This document shows positions 1 to 11,465 of a stretch of 64,000 nt of DNA, in pieces. The stretch's first letter is position 1; every line of letters starts with the position of its first letter. The stretch spans positions 366,517,750 through 366,581,749 of the forward strand of contig CM062814.1 in NCBI GenBank assembly GCA_031772625.1. The letters are read 5' to 3'. The translations under genes were made by a program, and so were the position numbers. This DNA is from Pinus tabuliformis (lineage: Eukaryota > Streptophyta > Pinopsida > Pinales > Pinaceae). The notes beneath the pieces were generated by a model. It saw only the letters and a program-made list of their open reading frames with translations, made no database searches and was not told where the DNA came from.

Positions 1-2
1 AG

Positions 3-1640
3 GATTTCACCTCCCGAATAGAGAGGGAAGTGGTCGGAAACTTCTGGAAACCAAGCATAGGGGAATACTGGCGAAATTGGAAGCAAAAAGAGGACTGGGA
101 AGCAGCCCCAGAGTCGGAAAGCTGGGGAGATTATAACAAAGAAATGGCATCTAGGAAAATTGTAGTGAAAATAGGGCAGGATATACTCAGATGGGGAACC
201 CGAATCAAAGGTATGTTTTCTATAGCAGAGGGCTATTACTTAAAGGCAGGCCATCATCGACAGACAGAAGCAAACAAATGGAAAAACTTATGGAAAATTA
301 AAACCTGGCCCAAAGTAACCTTTTTCTTATGGATTTTATACCATGGACGGGCACTAACCTGGGATCAGATCTGGAAAAAAGGCAGGCAGGGACCCTCACG
401 CTGCGCGCTTTGCAATGAACAGGAGGAGACGATGGAACACCTAACAAACAGTTGCACCGTCAGCAGCAGCCTGTGGAGTAGCCACCAACAATTGTTTGAA
501 CATTGTCATAGAAACTACCATAATATAAAAAATACTTTGGAATTCTGGCCAAAAAAACCTTACCAGAACCAGGTCCTAAACCGCGCGTGGATGCTGTCAG
601 TAGGGTTTATGCTGTGGAATATATGGAAGGAAAGAAACAATGTGATCTTTAAAGAAGAAAAGAGAACCCCGGGTGAAATATGGAAACAAACAATCCAGAA
701 TATGAGAGAAACAATCTTAACAGAAAGGTGGAAGGATGAAGATTGGAAGACCAACCAAACGGAGGAGAGAATCCTGCAGAGGTTACAATTAAATCAAAGC
801 ATGATAGACAGAACCCAAAGTAAAAATCAACACAGAGAGGTTGAAGAGATAACCACTTACAAGCATCCACAGCAAGGCTTTACCAAGCTAAACTTCGATG
901 GAGCAACAAAAGGCAACCCGGGAGACGCCGGAATAGGAGGGATATTCAGGGACGACGGAGGAAAAACTTTGAGAATTTTTGTGATGGACTGTGGGGAAGC
1001 AACGAATAATGAAGCAGAGTTACATGCGCTGAAATGAGGGCTTGAAATAGCCATTCGGGAAAAATACCAGAACCTACAACTAGAAGGTGATTCGAAGCTG
1101 GTGGTGGATATGGTAAAACAACTGCAAAACAAGACACCGGCGGAAAAAATAAGCAGGAGCTGGAGAACAGCCTGGTTAACCAGTGAAATAGGGAAATTAA
1201 TCAATAGAATAGACTATGTGATCCCCACACATGTAAGGCGAACAAGAAACAGACCGGCAGACTGGTTAGCGAATTGGGGAAGCCGAAGCAGGGGAAGGTC
1301 GATGGACATCGGAGGAACAGAGCTCCCTAATCCGGAGGAGAAGGAGCAGTTGCAGAGACTCCTTGACGTCGATAACGGTGGCAATAGAGACCCAGAGAGG
1401 AATGTTCAGGATGTGGCAGACGCAGGGAGAGCATGCAAGACACACGTGAGAAAGGAATGGAGGCAAGACCGCATCCTTAGAAGTTTGCTGAGGTGCAATC
1501 AAGAATGGAGATGGGGGAGGGTAGGTGGGAAATTTGGGAGAGGGTCAGGGAAGGGACGACAAGTGGCAGCAGTAGGACAGGAAGGGTACGACAGGAGCAG
1601 CCGGGAGGAAATAGGAGTTATGACGAGTAAAGGTGGATAG
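3..1640 (+). pseudogene. L1-type LINE ORF2, C-terminal part (zf-RVT and RNase H)
   Basis: The reading frame is open from the window edge and continues to 1640 with a single stop, TGA at 1035-1037, so it is the end of an ORF2 whose endonuclease and RT lie outside. Residues ~85-160 of the visible part fit the RT-associated zinc-binding domain (WPKVTFFLW, then CALCNEQEETMEHL). Residues ~280 onward form a plant LINE RNase H domain: NFDGATKGNPG, NNEAELHAL, LEGDSKLVVD and NRPADWLAN supply the acidic catalytic residues. The stop replaces the Trp usually seen after HALK, so TGG to TGA is the simplest explanation. RNase H would degrade the RNA strand during target-primed reverse transcription. One nonsense change over 1.6 kb suggests a fairly recent copy. 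Confidence in family is high. Confidence 0.9.
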
Positions 1641-2131
1641 AACAGTCGAGGCATATCCCGAGGAAAGGACTCGGGGAAAAGAGCCGGGAAGGAAAACAGA
1701 CAGGTGGAGGTCAGGAGGGATAGAAGGATTGAAGTAACCCAAAGAGGGCCTGAGGTGGCATTCGAATTATGCATGCAGTAGAGCACGACGCAGGAGGGAA
1801 TGCAGAAAGGTGGTAGACAGGTGCAGCGTCCAGAAAAAGCTCCCGACATCAGTGGGGAAAGGTGGTATGTTGCCTCATTCTCCTGTTCTGTCCTTTTCGT
1901 GGTTGCGAGTAGTAGGAGTCTCTGTAATTTTCCTGAGGCACCCATGAAGCTACTTTCAGGTAGTAGGCATAGGAAGTCAGTAGGAAACCCCAGCCCTGGG
2001 ACGAAGCACCCTTACTGGACTAGAGGCGCAAGCCAGAAAGTCCTCGCTCCTAGGAGATCTGTGGGTCGCTCGGGGATTTCGAATTTAGACCCCTGCAGCA
2101 AGGAAACCCAGAATCCAGGAAAGAAAGCGGG

Positions 2132-3166
2132 GTGGGGAAGGGAGGAACCTCGGTGAGGCGAGGTAATCCTGTAAGTAGAAGGTCTCTTGACCCTATCTCT
2201 CTGGCCCAAAAGTCCAGAAAAGTAAAGAGTAGGATTTCTATGGTACATAGGCGAGCAAGCCGTTCCCTCAGGGAGCTGAGGGGAAGAGATAATTCGACCA
2301 GAATTTCAGAGTGCCATCAGCAAGGACAACGAGGGATCCCTGGGGATAACTCGAGAGGAGGGAATGAAAGGGGCCTTACAGGCAGATCTTCGGTGTGTCA
2401 TGTACCGTCTTACCAGCTTCAAACCTGGGGAAACCCGAATTCTGGCAAGAAAAGGGGGGTAAGCGAGTGGATTAAAAATGAAATTTCAAACATTGTTACT
2501 GATTTCTGGTACCATGTCTTGCTAGGTGAAAGAGATCTGGCAAAGCGCATTCTGCAATCAAGCAGGAAGATGGCTCCGAGGAAAGTTAAAAAAGCTCCAA
2601 AACAGGAGGAAGGAACCAGTCAAAAGCCGAAAAGAAGGGGAAGGAAATCAGAGGCTGAGCACAGGATGTACATGATAAATGCATACATGGCGGGGAATTC
2701 TCCAGAAATTCGGGAGCAGATACATGGATGGGAAAGAGAGCTGAGATCAATCAGCTCGAACCAGGAGGTCCCTAGGGGAGAGTGGGAGGCCATAGTGCCA
2801 GACCCAGGGAATACACGCAGTCGTAACTCACTATTTAATAAGTCGCTTCAACATTATTGGATAATGAAGCATGTGATAGCTAGAGCAATGGAAATGAATC
2901 AGGCAGTCCGCGAGGAAGAAGAGGAGGAAAGAAAATAGAAGGAAGAGCAGCTGAGGAGCCAGGTTCAGGAAGAGTTGGAAACAATGAAATCAGTGATTAT
3001 TAAGGAAATAGCAGACGTACAGCTTCAGGCCTCCCGTAACAATCTTATCCTAGGAAGAATGGAACAGATGCTGAGGGAGATGAAATGGGTGATGGACCAG
3101 AGGAATGAGACTCCTGGATCAAGTGCCAAGGCGCCTGCCCCGATTTTATCCTCAGATGAGGACTGA
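2132..3166 (+). pseudogene. Extra ORF downstream of LINE RNase H; basic N-terminus, coiled-coil C-terminus
   Basis: A single frame runs from 2132 to TGA at 3164-3166, broken only by TAG at 2936-2938 inside a Lys/Glu-rich stretch. An internal Met at 2570 starts a lysine/arginine-rich segment (MAPRKVKKAPKQEEG) that could be the true N-terminus; the ~145 codons before it read less like protein. The C-terminal third (EEEEEERK through IKEIADVQLQASRNNLILGRM) has the charge pattern of an amphipathic coiled coil and the end is acidic (SSDED). I do not recognise it. It lies downstream of the RNase H in the same orientation and before the apparent 3' end of the element, so it may be an additional LINE ORF, or sequence the LINE inserted beside. 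The 1641-2131 stretch has no convincing ORF. Confidence 0.5.
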
Positions 3167-3320
3167 TACAACAGATAAAACTGTTAGTTTTGCTAGTGTT
3201 TTTTGATTTTACAAACTGAATTCTGATGTTTTATCATAGCATAAGAGTTAGGGTAATGAGTAGAGCTCGGAAGAGCAGACATGTGAGAAATATGGAGATG
3301 AACATTTTCAAATTTTGGTC

Positions 3321-3460
3321 TGGATTTAATGCAGACAGGTGGTTGCCTGGTTTCCTTCGGGCAGGTTAACCACCTGGGACATATGATGGATGGATTTAAT
3401 GCAGACAGGTGGTTGCCTGGTTTCCTTCGGGCAGGTTAACCACCTGGGACATATGATGGA
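3321..3460 (+). repeat. Two perfect 70-bp tandem units, each with a hairpin
   Basis: Units 3321-3390 and 3391-3460 appear identical. Each holds an inverted repeat (CAGGTGGTT ... AACCACCTG) with an inner CCTG/CAGG pairing, and ends in GATGGATGG-type sequence. They sit ~155 bp past the last LINE ORF and just before a (TA)n tract, the position expected of a LINE 3' UTR end. Confidence 0.9.
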
Positions 3461-3498
3461 TGGATGTAAATTTTGATTTGGAAATATAGAAAGTAACT

Positions 3499-3501
<3 letters not shown>

Positions 3502-3572
<71 letters not shown>

Positions 3573-3607
3573 ACTTGTGTATACTTTTGTTTTGTTTTGT
3601 TTTGTTT
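3502..3607. repeat. (TA)n microsatellite followed by short (TTTTG)n
   Basis: About 68 bp of uninterrupted TA dinucleotides (3502-3569), then a short spacer and four to five TTTTG units (about 3585-3607). It marks the probable 3' boundary of the LINE. Confidence 0.95.
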
Positions 3608-3716
3608 CCATTAATTATTTTTATTTATTGTGTGATCTTGTCTCGATAAGATTCTTGACTCCTTTTTATAATTTTGACTCCCATCCTTGTTTGGAGTTTG
3701 ACCTTCAATTTTTTAT

Positions 3717-4012
3717 TCTTGTTATTTATATTTTTTTATTATTTTCCATTAATAGAATTTTTTAATAATATTTAATTTTAAAAAATTAATTTAAATATTA
3801 TTTTTAATATAGTAGTTACTTAATAATATTTGGTTTTTAATAAATTAATATCACAATTTAAATTATTAACTTTGGTTTTTTATTCTTGTTAGTTATATTT
3901 TTCGATTATTTCTCATTAATAGAATTTTTTAATAATAGCTTATTTTAATAAATTAATTTAAATATTATCTTTCAAAAACTAGTCGTTACTTAGTAATATT
4001 TGTTTTTAACAA
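3717..4012. repeat. AT-rich diverged tandem duplication (~170-bp unit)
   Basis: The block starting near 3717 (TTCTTGTTATTTATAT...) is repeated with changes from about 3885. No coding content. Confidence 0.6.
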
Positions 4013-4163
4013 ATTAATAGATTAATATCATAATTTAGATATTATTTTTCAAAAATAGTCATTACTTGAGATTATGGTTTCTTACATTGCTCTCTATTTA
4101 AGCCTTTGTCATGGTTTGTCTCTACTGATGATGTTGGTTCAAAACGCGCCAGCCAAACATTTC
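4013..4163 (+). mobile_element. Penelope-like (Dryad-type) 3' terminal segment with decayed hammerhead motif
   Basis: Closely similar to 20,435-20,580, where the same sequence directly follows a GIY-YIG endonuclease ORF, so it is the 3' terminal part of a Penelope-like element. It contains CTGATGA at 4125-4131 followed by TTCAAAACGCGCC, a degenerate hammerhead core: the stem II segment is mostly missing, GAAA has become AAAA and the cleavage triplet GTC has become GCC. Probably inactive. The coding part is absent here. Confidence 0.65.
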
Positions 4164-6070
4164 TCTTATGTGATTTCTACCAAAATACTTTTCTTAATTT
4201 ACAATGGCTAGTTTATAACTAAATATTAAATAAATATTATTTTAATTAATTCAATAACGAATTTTTAACGACTAACTATGGACCCTGATCCATCCTTGCT
4301 ATTTATTCTTTAGAATTGATGGATTTTTCATCTTTGTCTTGATGATAAATCACATTAATTGGTTGGAAATGTTGACCAAATCCTATTAATGTAATTAATC
4401 CGAAAAACATTCTCATTTACAATATAAATCACAAAAATCTAAAACCTAACCTAAATTAAGTTATAAATTCAAAACAATCCATCTAATAAATAATACCAAT
4501 TAAAACAACACACTTACCCTTAATAACAACCCTAACTACACCATAATGCTCCCATACCCTATTGGCCTATTTCTTTCAGTGTCAAAAGCACACTTTCCCT
4601 TAATAACAACTCTAACTACACCATGATGCTCCCGTACCCTATTGGCCTATTTCTTTCAGTTTCAAGAGCACACTTTCCATTAATAACACTCTAACTGGAC
4701 CATGATGCTCCCGTACCCTATTCGCCTATTTCTTTCTAGTTTCAAGAGCTGTCTGGTGGGAAAAATCCCATCAAGTCCGTATCTTGGAAGCATATCACAT
4801 GCTCTAAAAAATTTCTTGAAATCTTGCATGTATATAACATGTATTAGAGGGGAAGTTTATCCGCACCACCTTTATATTATTATTCTAATTCTAATCTATA
4901 TCTGTGTACAAATTAATATTACCACCACTTACCACGTTGATGATATCATTTAGGCACACCATCCAATCATGCCTAATGTTTTATTTCCATCAAGGTCAGA
5001 TTCCGTTTACGTGTATTAATGAATTGTTTAGGTACATTTAAACAGTCGGGAAGAACACGGGCCTTATCTGATACGTTCGATGTAAATGACGGTGTGTTTT
5101 ATGTATTTTTTGAAGGTATAAAATAAATAATTTTAATCGTATTGAATTACACCCCACAAAATTTTATCTAATTTAAAATAAAATTTATTTATATATAAAA
5201 ATTAAACTACACCCTGTAAAATTAATTATTTTTTAATTATTTTATACATAATTAGTTGAATCATTTAAACTTGACACTTAAAAAACACTTCTTGAATTAT
5301 GAAAAGTTCATAGCTCAAGCTTACTATTCGAACCATAACTCAAGCTGACTATTCTATCTAATCTTACCTAATTCTAAGAAAATTAGATCCAAAAATTTAA
5401 GAATAAAACCCCCGAGACCTTTGACGAAGAGACAGAGGCATTCTCCTAAATTAAGTTTCGCAGAGATTGTGGAACATTACGGACGAGTTGACTGAAAAAA
5501 GTTATCAGGCCTTTTTACGTTAATAGTGAGGGTGGCAAAAGTTTTCCCTATTTCGCTAGTATGGAGTGAATTGCTTTTTTTAATTGTGACAGAGAGATTT
5601 TTTATTTGAATTATTTGATTGGAGTGAAGGATGGTAAGTGGTAGGAATTTGGGTAAAAAAATTAAAAAACTTTGTAGAGATAGTGTTTAAATCATGTTTT
5701 TAAAAGTGGAAATTTATTTAGCATTTTAGGGTACCTAAAATTATAAAATTTAATCATTTTTATTTAAATAGATAAAAATCCCTACTATTTTTTTTAAATA
5801 TGACCCAAATTTCCATAAATTTTAATAAAAAAACATAATCATTAGACTACGGCCATTTGATTAGTGTAGTTTGCAAAACAACTATGATTTCAGGAACATG
5901 GTTGGTTTGGTCATAGAAGCGTATTTTAACTTTTTTAGGTTTGTGATTTTTAGTATTTATATTTTTACGGTGTTTCAAGAGTTTTATGATGTTGAATCAT
6001 TTATAGTTCAGGAACATAATTTAAATAAAAAGGGTGCAGTATTTATCTATTTATGGATTTAGAAAGACAA
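4164..6070 (+). repeat. Duplicated non-coding segment, four copies in window
   Basis: 4164-5360 matches 20,583-21,740 in the same orientation, and 4500-6070 matches about 48,030-49,260 in inverse orientation (the laccase upstream flank); a shorter inverse copy lies at 40,615-40,930. The part around 4333-4380 (TTGATGA ... GGAAATGTTGACC) is a second decayed hammerhead-like motif ~210 bp after the first. Short internal repeats containing TACCCTATTGGCCTATTTC occur at 4540-4750. No convincing gene. Confidence 0.7.
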
Positions 6071-7089
6071 TCTAAATTTAAAAAATTACCTGAACTTTGA
6101 AAATTTCATCCGGCAACCGGCCAAATCTCTCTTTTATACCTTAATCTCAAAATTATCTTTGGGATGCTCCAGAAACATGGATGTTAACCATTGTTTAAAC
6201 TCCATGCTTGTGAAATTTTGAGCAAAGACATCGAATGCGAGCCAATCATAGTGGGTGACCTATGGATAAACATAGTTCACCCTGCACTAACTCGTTCGAA
6301 CATAGGAAAAGATTTAGCAAGATCACAGTGTTTGAAAATAGGAAGGGTAGTTCGGCTCATGAGCTTAAGATTTTCAGAGTATAAGTTTTCATCTCTGGTG
6401 TTGCTCTACTACTAGTAGGTCCGGATAGTACCCCAGTGGAGTCACGCAAGAACACAAGAATTTCTTCGCTACCAATGAGCTTGATCAGTACCCGGTGGAG
6501 TTGTCTGCTTCACCTCTCTGCGCAGGAAGCATTTCTCTTCTTTCACCTTTGTAACTTTTGAAAGAGGGTAGTGCATAGGTGCTTATTTATTTTTGGGGCG
6601 GAAGAGAGATCCTAACTTATTGAGAGTAGAAGAAGTTGTTCCTTCAAAGAAGCATGTAATACCTTTGATTTAGGTTTGTTTGTTTATATTTTTCCCCTTA
6701 TCTGTTTCTACTAGTTGGATAAGCTTGAACACACAGAGCAGAAGACTGAGTACAGGTATGTGGTTTCCCAGTTTGGACACAAGTTCACGGTTTTACCAGA
6801 GTTTCCCTAACAGACGAATCGTATTTTCCATCAAGACTTCATCGGCCAAAAGTTACAACCAAGTACAGAGAAGACAGACATAGGACTGGCCAAGTGCTGC
6901 AATTTCACAATACTCCTGATATTTAGCGACATACTTATTTAAAAGCCAAAGCACAGTTTAGCACAACACTAATTTGCCAAAAAAAGTGGAAAGACATCAA
7001 AACAAAGAAAAGAAAAATGAAGAAAAAACAAAAAAGCAAAACAAATGAATAGAAATAAGAATGCTATGTACATAGGGTAGGGCACAACC
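6071..7089. other. No recognisable gene
   Basis: Contains short ORFs only. It lies on the 3' side of the minus-strand gypsy element and would be where its 3' LTR is expected, but I see no match to the candidate 5' LTR at 13.37 kb onward. Confidence 0.4.
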
Positions 7090-7111
7090 CCAGATCATTG
7101 GAAATAACATT

Positions 7112-7375
7112 TTAAATCTTGGCCATTGACAAGGCGATTGGCAATCCTCCCGTCAAGTGATTGTATATAACAAGTGTGTTGGCCATGTTTTTCGTGAACC
7201 GTGAAAGGACCAATCCACAGGGACTGGAACTTTGTGTGTTTTCTTTTATCCTCAGGGGGTTTACCCACTTCAAGACCAAGTCACCCATAATGAAGCTGGT
7301 GTTCCCTACAAACTTTCTATCGAACCATCTCTTGATACAATTTTGGTGGAGTGAATTTTTTTCTTTTGCTTTCAT
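7112..7375 (-). pseudogene. Gypsy post-integrase C-terminal segment
   Basis: Open for 87 codons. MKAKEKNSLHQNCIKRWFDRKF, then FIMGDLVLKW, is the typical C-terminal tail after integrase in Tat/Athila-type plant gypsy polyproteins, which connects the catalytic core to the 3' end of pol. A frameshift near LKWVNPLRIKENTQ separates it from the more conserved continuation, which is readable in another frame. Confidence 0.75.
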
Positions 7376-7599
7376 CTGTTCTTCCTATAACTTGTGTAAT
7401 GTGTCCATCCTACGTTGAATCAATAGACACGACTTGCCTTGGGATACTTGGGATAATTGGAGAGTAGGCAAGTAGATATTTGGTGGGAGGATGTCTTCTT
7501 TTGCATATACAAGGATGTATGGAGATGTGTTTAGAGAGGGTTTAGGTGTAACTCAGTCAATCCAAAGAGCATTCACTAGAGCAGAATGCCAATTTCATT

Positions 7600-8160
7600 G
7601 TTTAGAGTAAATGGTCTTTTTTATGATGCGAATGATATTTTTGTTTATAGATTTGGTAAACCATTTCCCTACAGGTAGTGGTTAGCTGCATTCTTAAGCA
7701 CACTACCATATTTCAATGCAGAATCATAAAATTTCAATGAAGAGAAGTAAGTTGCATTGTCAAAAATAAGTGATACATGAATGCCAAACCTCGAAATGGT
7801 GTTCTGCTAAAGGAAGATGATGACTTTCTGATCATTCACTTGTTTGAGTAGAACTGTGTCTGTCCACCGCGTGAAGTAATCTATAGCAGTGAGGATGTAG
7901 TAGTTTTTCTTTGATGATTGTGGAAAAATTTCCCCAATGATATCTAATCCCCACTGTTGGAATGTTTCGTCCACTACAATAGGCTGCAACGAGGCAGCTG
8001 ACCTTTGAGTTCTGTCAGTGCATCGCTGACAAACCAGACGCTTGCAACCATAAGCGTGTGCATATTTGAATAATGTGGGCCAGTAGAAACTAGCTCTCAT
8101 GAATTTATGTGTTGTTTTGTTACCTACAAAGTGATGCTTGTCTGGTCTGTCATGCAGATC
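7600..8160 (-). pseudogene. Gypsy integrase (zinc-binding and catalytic core)
   Basis: 8100-7807 is open: MRASFYWPTLFKYAHAYGCK with LVCQRC is the end of the HHCC zinc-binding region, and QQWGLDIIGEI with ILTAIDYFTRWTD is the start of the DDE core, with the first catalytic Asp in the WGLDIIG stretch. Further downstream, after a stop, a SLIFDNATYFSS-like stretch around 7,760-7,720 gives the second Asp. Stops and frameshifts follow. It would have joined cDNA to host DNA. Confidence 0.85.
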
Positions 8161-8550
8161 ATGTAACCATCTCTCTAAATCTTATTCCTTTAGACACCTG
8201 AGAAAAATTCCATTGTGGTGCTTTCTATAAAGCACTTCATGCACCAACTGGTAAGATAAGGATTTCAGTCAGAGTGCCCTCTTATGCCGCATAAAGAAGT
8301 AAGAGGGCATGGTGTTGTGCTCAAGATACTGGCACACTTATTTGTACCAAGATTTATTGTGTGAAGGGGGTTGTTCCTGCTCTACATTGTACATGTCAAT
8401 TTCTTACTCCCAACCGGCATGATCTTCTTCTTCATCTTGCTTATGCACTACTCTCATTGCAAGTTTGCAGAAACCATGACCCTTGACAATGTGAACTAGC
8501 TTAATATCAAGATCATACTCTTATAGTCCTGGCATCCAGTTGACATGTCT

Positions 8551-8900
8551 TTAACCCAACTCTTCTTGAAAAAGTACTGATCTGACTCCTGGGTGCGGGA
8601 AAAAGACTATGCAATGATTTTTCAACAAGTAGGGTCTAAAATGTTTCACCACCTTGTGTACAACATATGCTTGTTTATCCATGACAATATAGTTGAGCTT
8701 GGGTCCCTGCAATATTGCACTCATGAAGGAGATGGGACGCTCATTATTAAGCTCGTCCTTCTGAGTGAGCACTGCAGTGAGTGAAGTGTCGAAAGAAAAT
8801 GTGTAAAGCAAGAAATATTTGTTGAAATATGGGTTTTACAGTGCAGGTGCTTCTCTTGTTACCTGTTTGATATGGGCGAATGTGACTTTTTACGTCTTCC
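8551..8900 (-). pseudogene. Gypsy RT-linked RNase H
   Basis: 8811-8551 is open: YTFSFDTSLTAVLTQKDELNNERPISFMS followed by KLNYIVMDKQAYVVHKVVKHFRPYL is the standard gypsy RNase H core found directly after RT, with the first catalytic Asp changed in context (SFDTSLTAV). It follows the RT thumb region and precedes the integrase, the normal place. Confidence 0.85.
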
Positions 8901-9640
8901 CCAGTTGTAAACTGCATCCTTCTTGATCATCTGTTGTATAGCTTTGACAATCTATGCATAATCTGAGATGAACTTCTAGAGGAAGTTGATCTTTCCCAAG
9001 AAGGATTGCATGGATTTCCTATTTAGGAGATGAGGAATCTGCGTGATGGTCCAGACTTGGTCTGAAACTGCCTTGATCCCACTCTTGGCAATGATGTGCC
9101 CAAGGAGATTCCCCTTAGACACAAAAAATATCCTCTTCTTGGGATTCAAGGATATCCCGTACTTATGACATCACTCAAAGTTCTTCTTGAGATGGCATAG
9201 GTAGTCTGACTGTTTTCAAGAAAAAACGTGTTACATCATCAATTTATACCACAATGCTTTGTCCGATGTGACCATGGAAGGCGATGTCCATAGCGCACTA
9301 AAAGGTTGCGCATGTGTTTAACATCCTAAATGGAATTCCTCAATAAGAAAACTCATCCCACTTGGTAAGGAATGTAGTTTTCAGTCTGTTACGTTCTGCT
9401 ACCATCACCGGGTTATATCTCGAAAAACCATCTAGTAGAGAAAACATTTTTTACCAATATACCATTTGCAAGATGTGTTCAATAGACGACACAGGGTAAT
9501 TGTCTTTGTCTGTGGTGTGATTCAGATTTCAGAAATCAACACATAGTAAGATCTCCCCTGACTTCTTTCTGATAGGAACTGAGTTTGAAACCCATGTAGA
9601 ATGACAAACTTTATAAATGATCTGAGCATCCAACAACTTA
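8900..9640 (-). pseudogene. Gypsy reverse transcriptase
   Basis: Readable in pieces: WVSNSVPIRKKSGEI and LCVDFRNLN (about 9,600-9,520), FSLLDGFSRYN (about 9,430), then the palm motif around 9,240 where VV*IDDV shows the Tyr of YIDD changed to a stop (TAT to TAA), and later GHIIAKSGIKA and SMQSFLGKINFL (about 9,110-8,980). The order and wording are those of Ty3/gypsy RT. Several stops make it dead. Confidence 0.85.
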
Positions 9641-10105
9641 GTCAACTATTTCTGAATAAGGGGGTCCAATGACGGATGTACCTTCCCGAGCTTCTACTAG
9701 AGCGCTTTGGCCCCTTCCCTGATTGGGATGATGTGTTGGATTATTCGAGTGTCATATATTTTCAGTTCATCGTATGTCCATGCAAATACATTAAGGTATT
9801 GTTTGAACATGTGGACAAAGGCTTGCCACTCTTTCAGTGTGCAACACATACCGAGATTCACAAACTTTGGATCTCTATCTATTCCCAGATTAATCTATTC
9901 GTTCCTTAGTATGGAATTGTGTTTTAGTATTCCTGGGTCCCTTGAAGTGGTTCTGCAAGTCCTATATCGTCTCTAGTGAAACCGCACCCTTGGGGATGTG
10001 GTTGCATTTACTATCATCAATTTTGTCTTGTAGAGACTTCTCATGCACATCTTCATCTATCATTATGTCCTCGAATAGGTCAGTGTTTTCCATGAAGTGC
10101 AGTAT

Positions 10106-10576
10106 CTATTCATCATCATCAAAAACATGTAAATTAGTGATGTTGTCATGGATAGATGGCTTATACAAATTTTCAACAGAAAATCTATCCCTAAGCGGTG
10201 TCATCCTAGAAGCTACATTTTCTAGAACATCTGCAACTGCATTACACATTCTTGGTACAAAGATGATATTGAAATCTTGGAAGTTAGAGATAAGTCTCCA
10301 TACCTCTCTTTTGTAACTCGTAAGACAAGGTGAAACACAATGTATGATGTTACATACCTGATGCACCACAATATGTGAATCACCTACCACTTTCAGAACA
10401 ACAACGCTGATGGTGATGACTTTTTGTAAATCCCAAACTAGTGCTTCATATTCTGCAGTATTATTTGTGCACTCGAACTCCAAGCAACTTGAGACTAAGT
10501 GTTTCCTTTGCCTCGGGTCTATCAAAACACACTTGGCTCCAGAGCCATTTTGTGTTCTAGATTTGTCGAAATACAA
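10106..10576 (-). pseudogene. Second RNase H, placed between protease and RT
   Basis: 156 open codons on the minus strand. Acidic catalytic positions are visible: YFDKSRTQNGSGA, NNTAEYEALV, VVGDSHIVVHQV and NAVADVLENVAS. This resembles the RVT_3/archaeal-type RNase H that some Tat-lineage gypsy elements carry besides their RT-linked domain. Here it lies upstream of RT on the coding strand; I recall it as usually described downstream of the RT-linked RNase H. It is the best preserved domain of the element. Confidence 0.8.
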
Positions 10577-10849
10577 GGTTCACAAGTCATCTATACAAGG
10601 ACCACCTACCGCACTAGTACTACTGACACTACTACTACTACTGTTACAATGTACTGTACAGGTTTCATTTCCATCACTTGGGCAATGAAGGAGACCCAAC
10701 TGTGTATCTGGTTGGGTGGGGCTCAGCTGTGCAGGATAACACCTGAGCTGCATTTCCAGAAAGAAATTGAGAAACAAAAGTTATGCGAAATCCAACAGTT
10801 CATTTTGACCATCCAAGGGAGTAATGTTATGTTTCATATATCTCTCTAA

Positions 10850-11464
10850 AACCACCTAGATCTGGTTGTTTCTACCCTTGTACGGAACCCATAAGTGTGA
10901 CCAGTCTGTAGAAAAATACCCTTGCAACTTGCTGGACCAGTGTTAGTTAAGCAATAAGCCATATGCTTCCAGGATGTCCACAATCACAATGTCAATGCAC
11001 TGATAAACTCATCCATCAGATGATAAATGGATGATCACATCTCAAAGTTCACCAATGGATGGTACACATGTTCCGTCAAGTCAGATGATTTGCATAGTTG
11101 TAATGCTCCATTGCGCATTGATTTATTTAGCGATGGAGAGTGGCATGATATTGACTAATGCACTAGAGTCAACCAAACAACTGTGGAAAATGAATTTGAA
11201 TATTTCAAATGATAGAAAAAATGGTGGGCAAATTGAGATCACTCCCTCAATGTGAAGCGCGTTGAGCACAAATGCGCGAGATTCGAGAGACTTTCTTGGT
11301 CCCTTGCTAGAAGAGGCAACATTTTCTGCGGAAGTTTTCCCCATTTCACACAAAAGAATATCTCGTTGACCCTTGAACTTGGTTAACTCATAAAGAGAGA
11401 TGTCCACGCAGGTGTTTTTCATATTTTCAACAATATTGTAAACCAGAGAGGGAAGACTCACCAA
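10850..11464 (-). pseudogene. Gypsy aspartic protease region
   Basis: In 11,464-11,123, SCLVDSSALVNIMPLSIAK corresponds to the LVDSGASVNIMP protease motif with the Gly of DSG changed to Ser. Downstream, after stops, DIVIVDILEAYGLLL and TDWSHLWVPYKG continue the protease/linker typical of Tat-like elements. It would have cleaved the polyprotein. Confidence 0.75.
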
Positions 11465-11465
11465 G

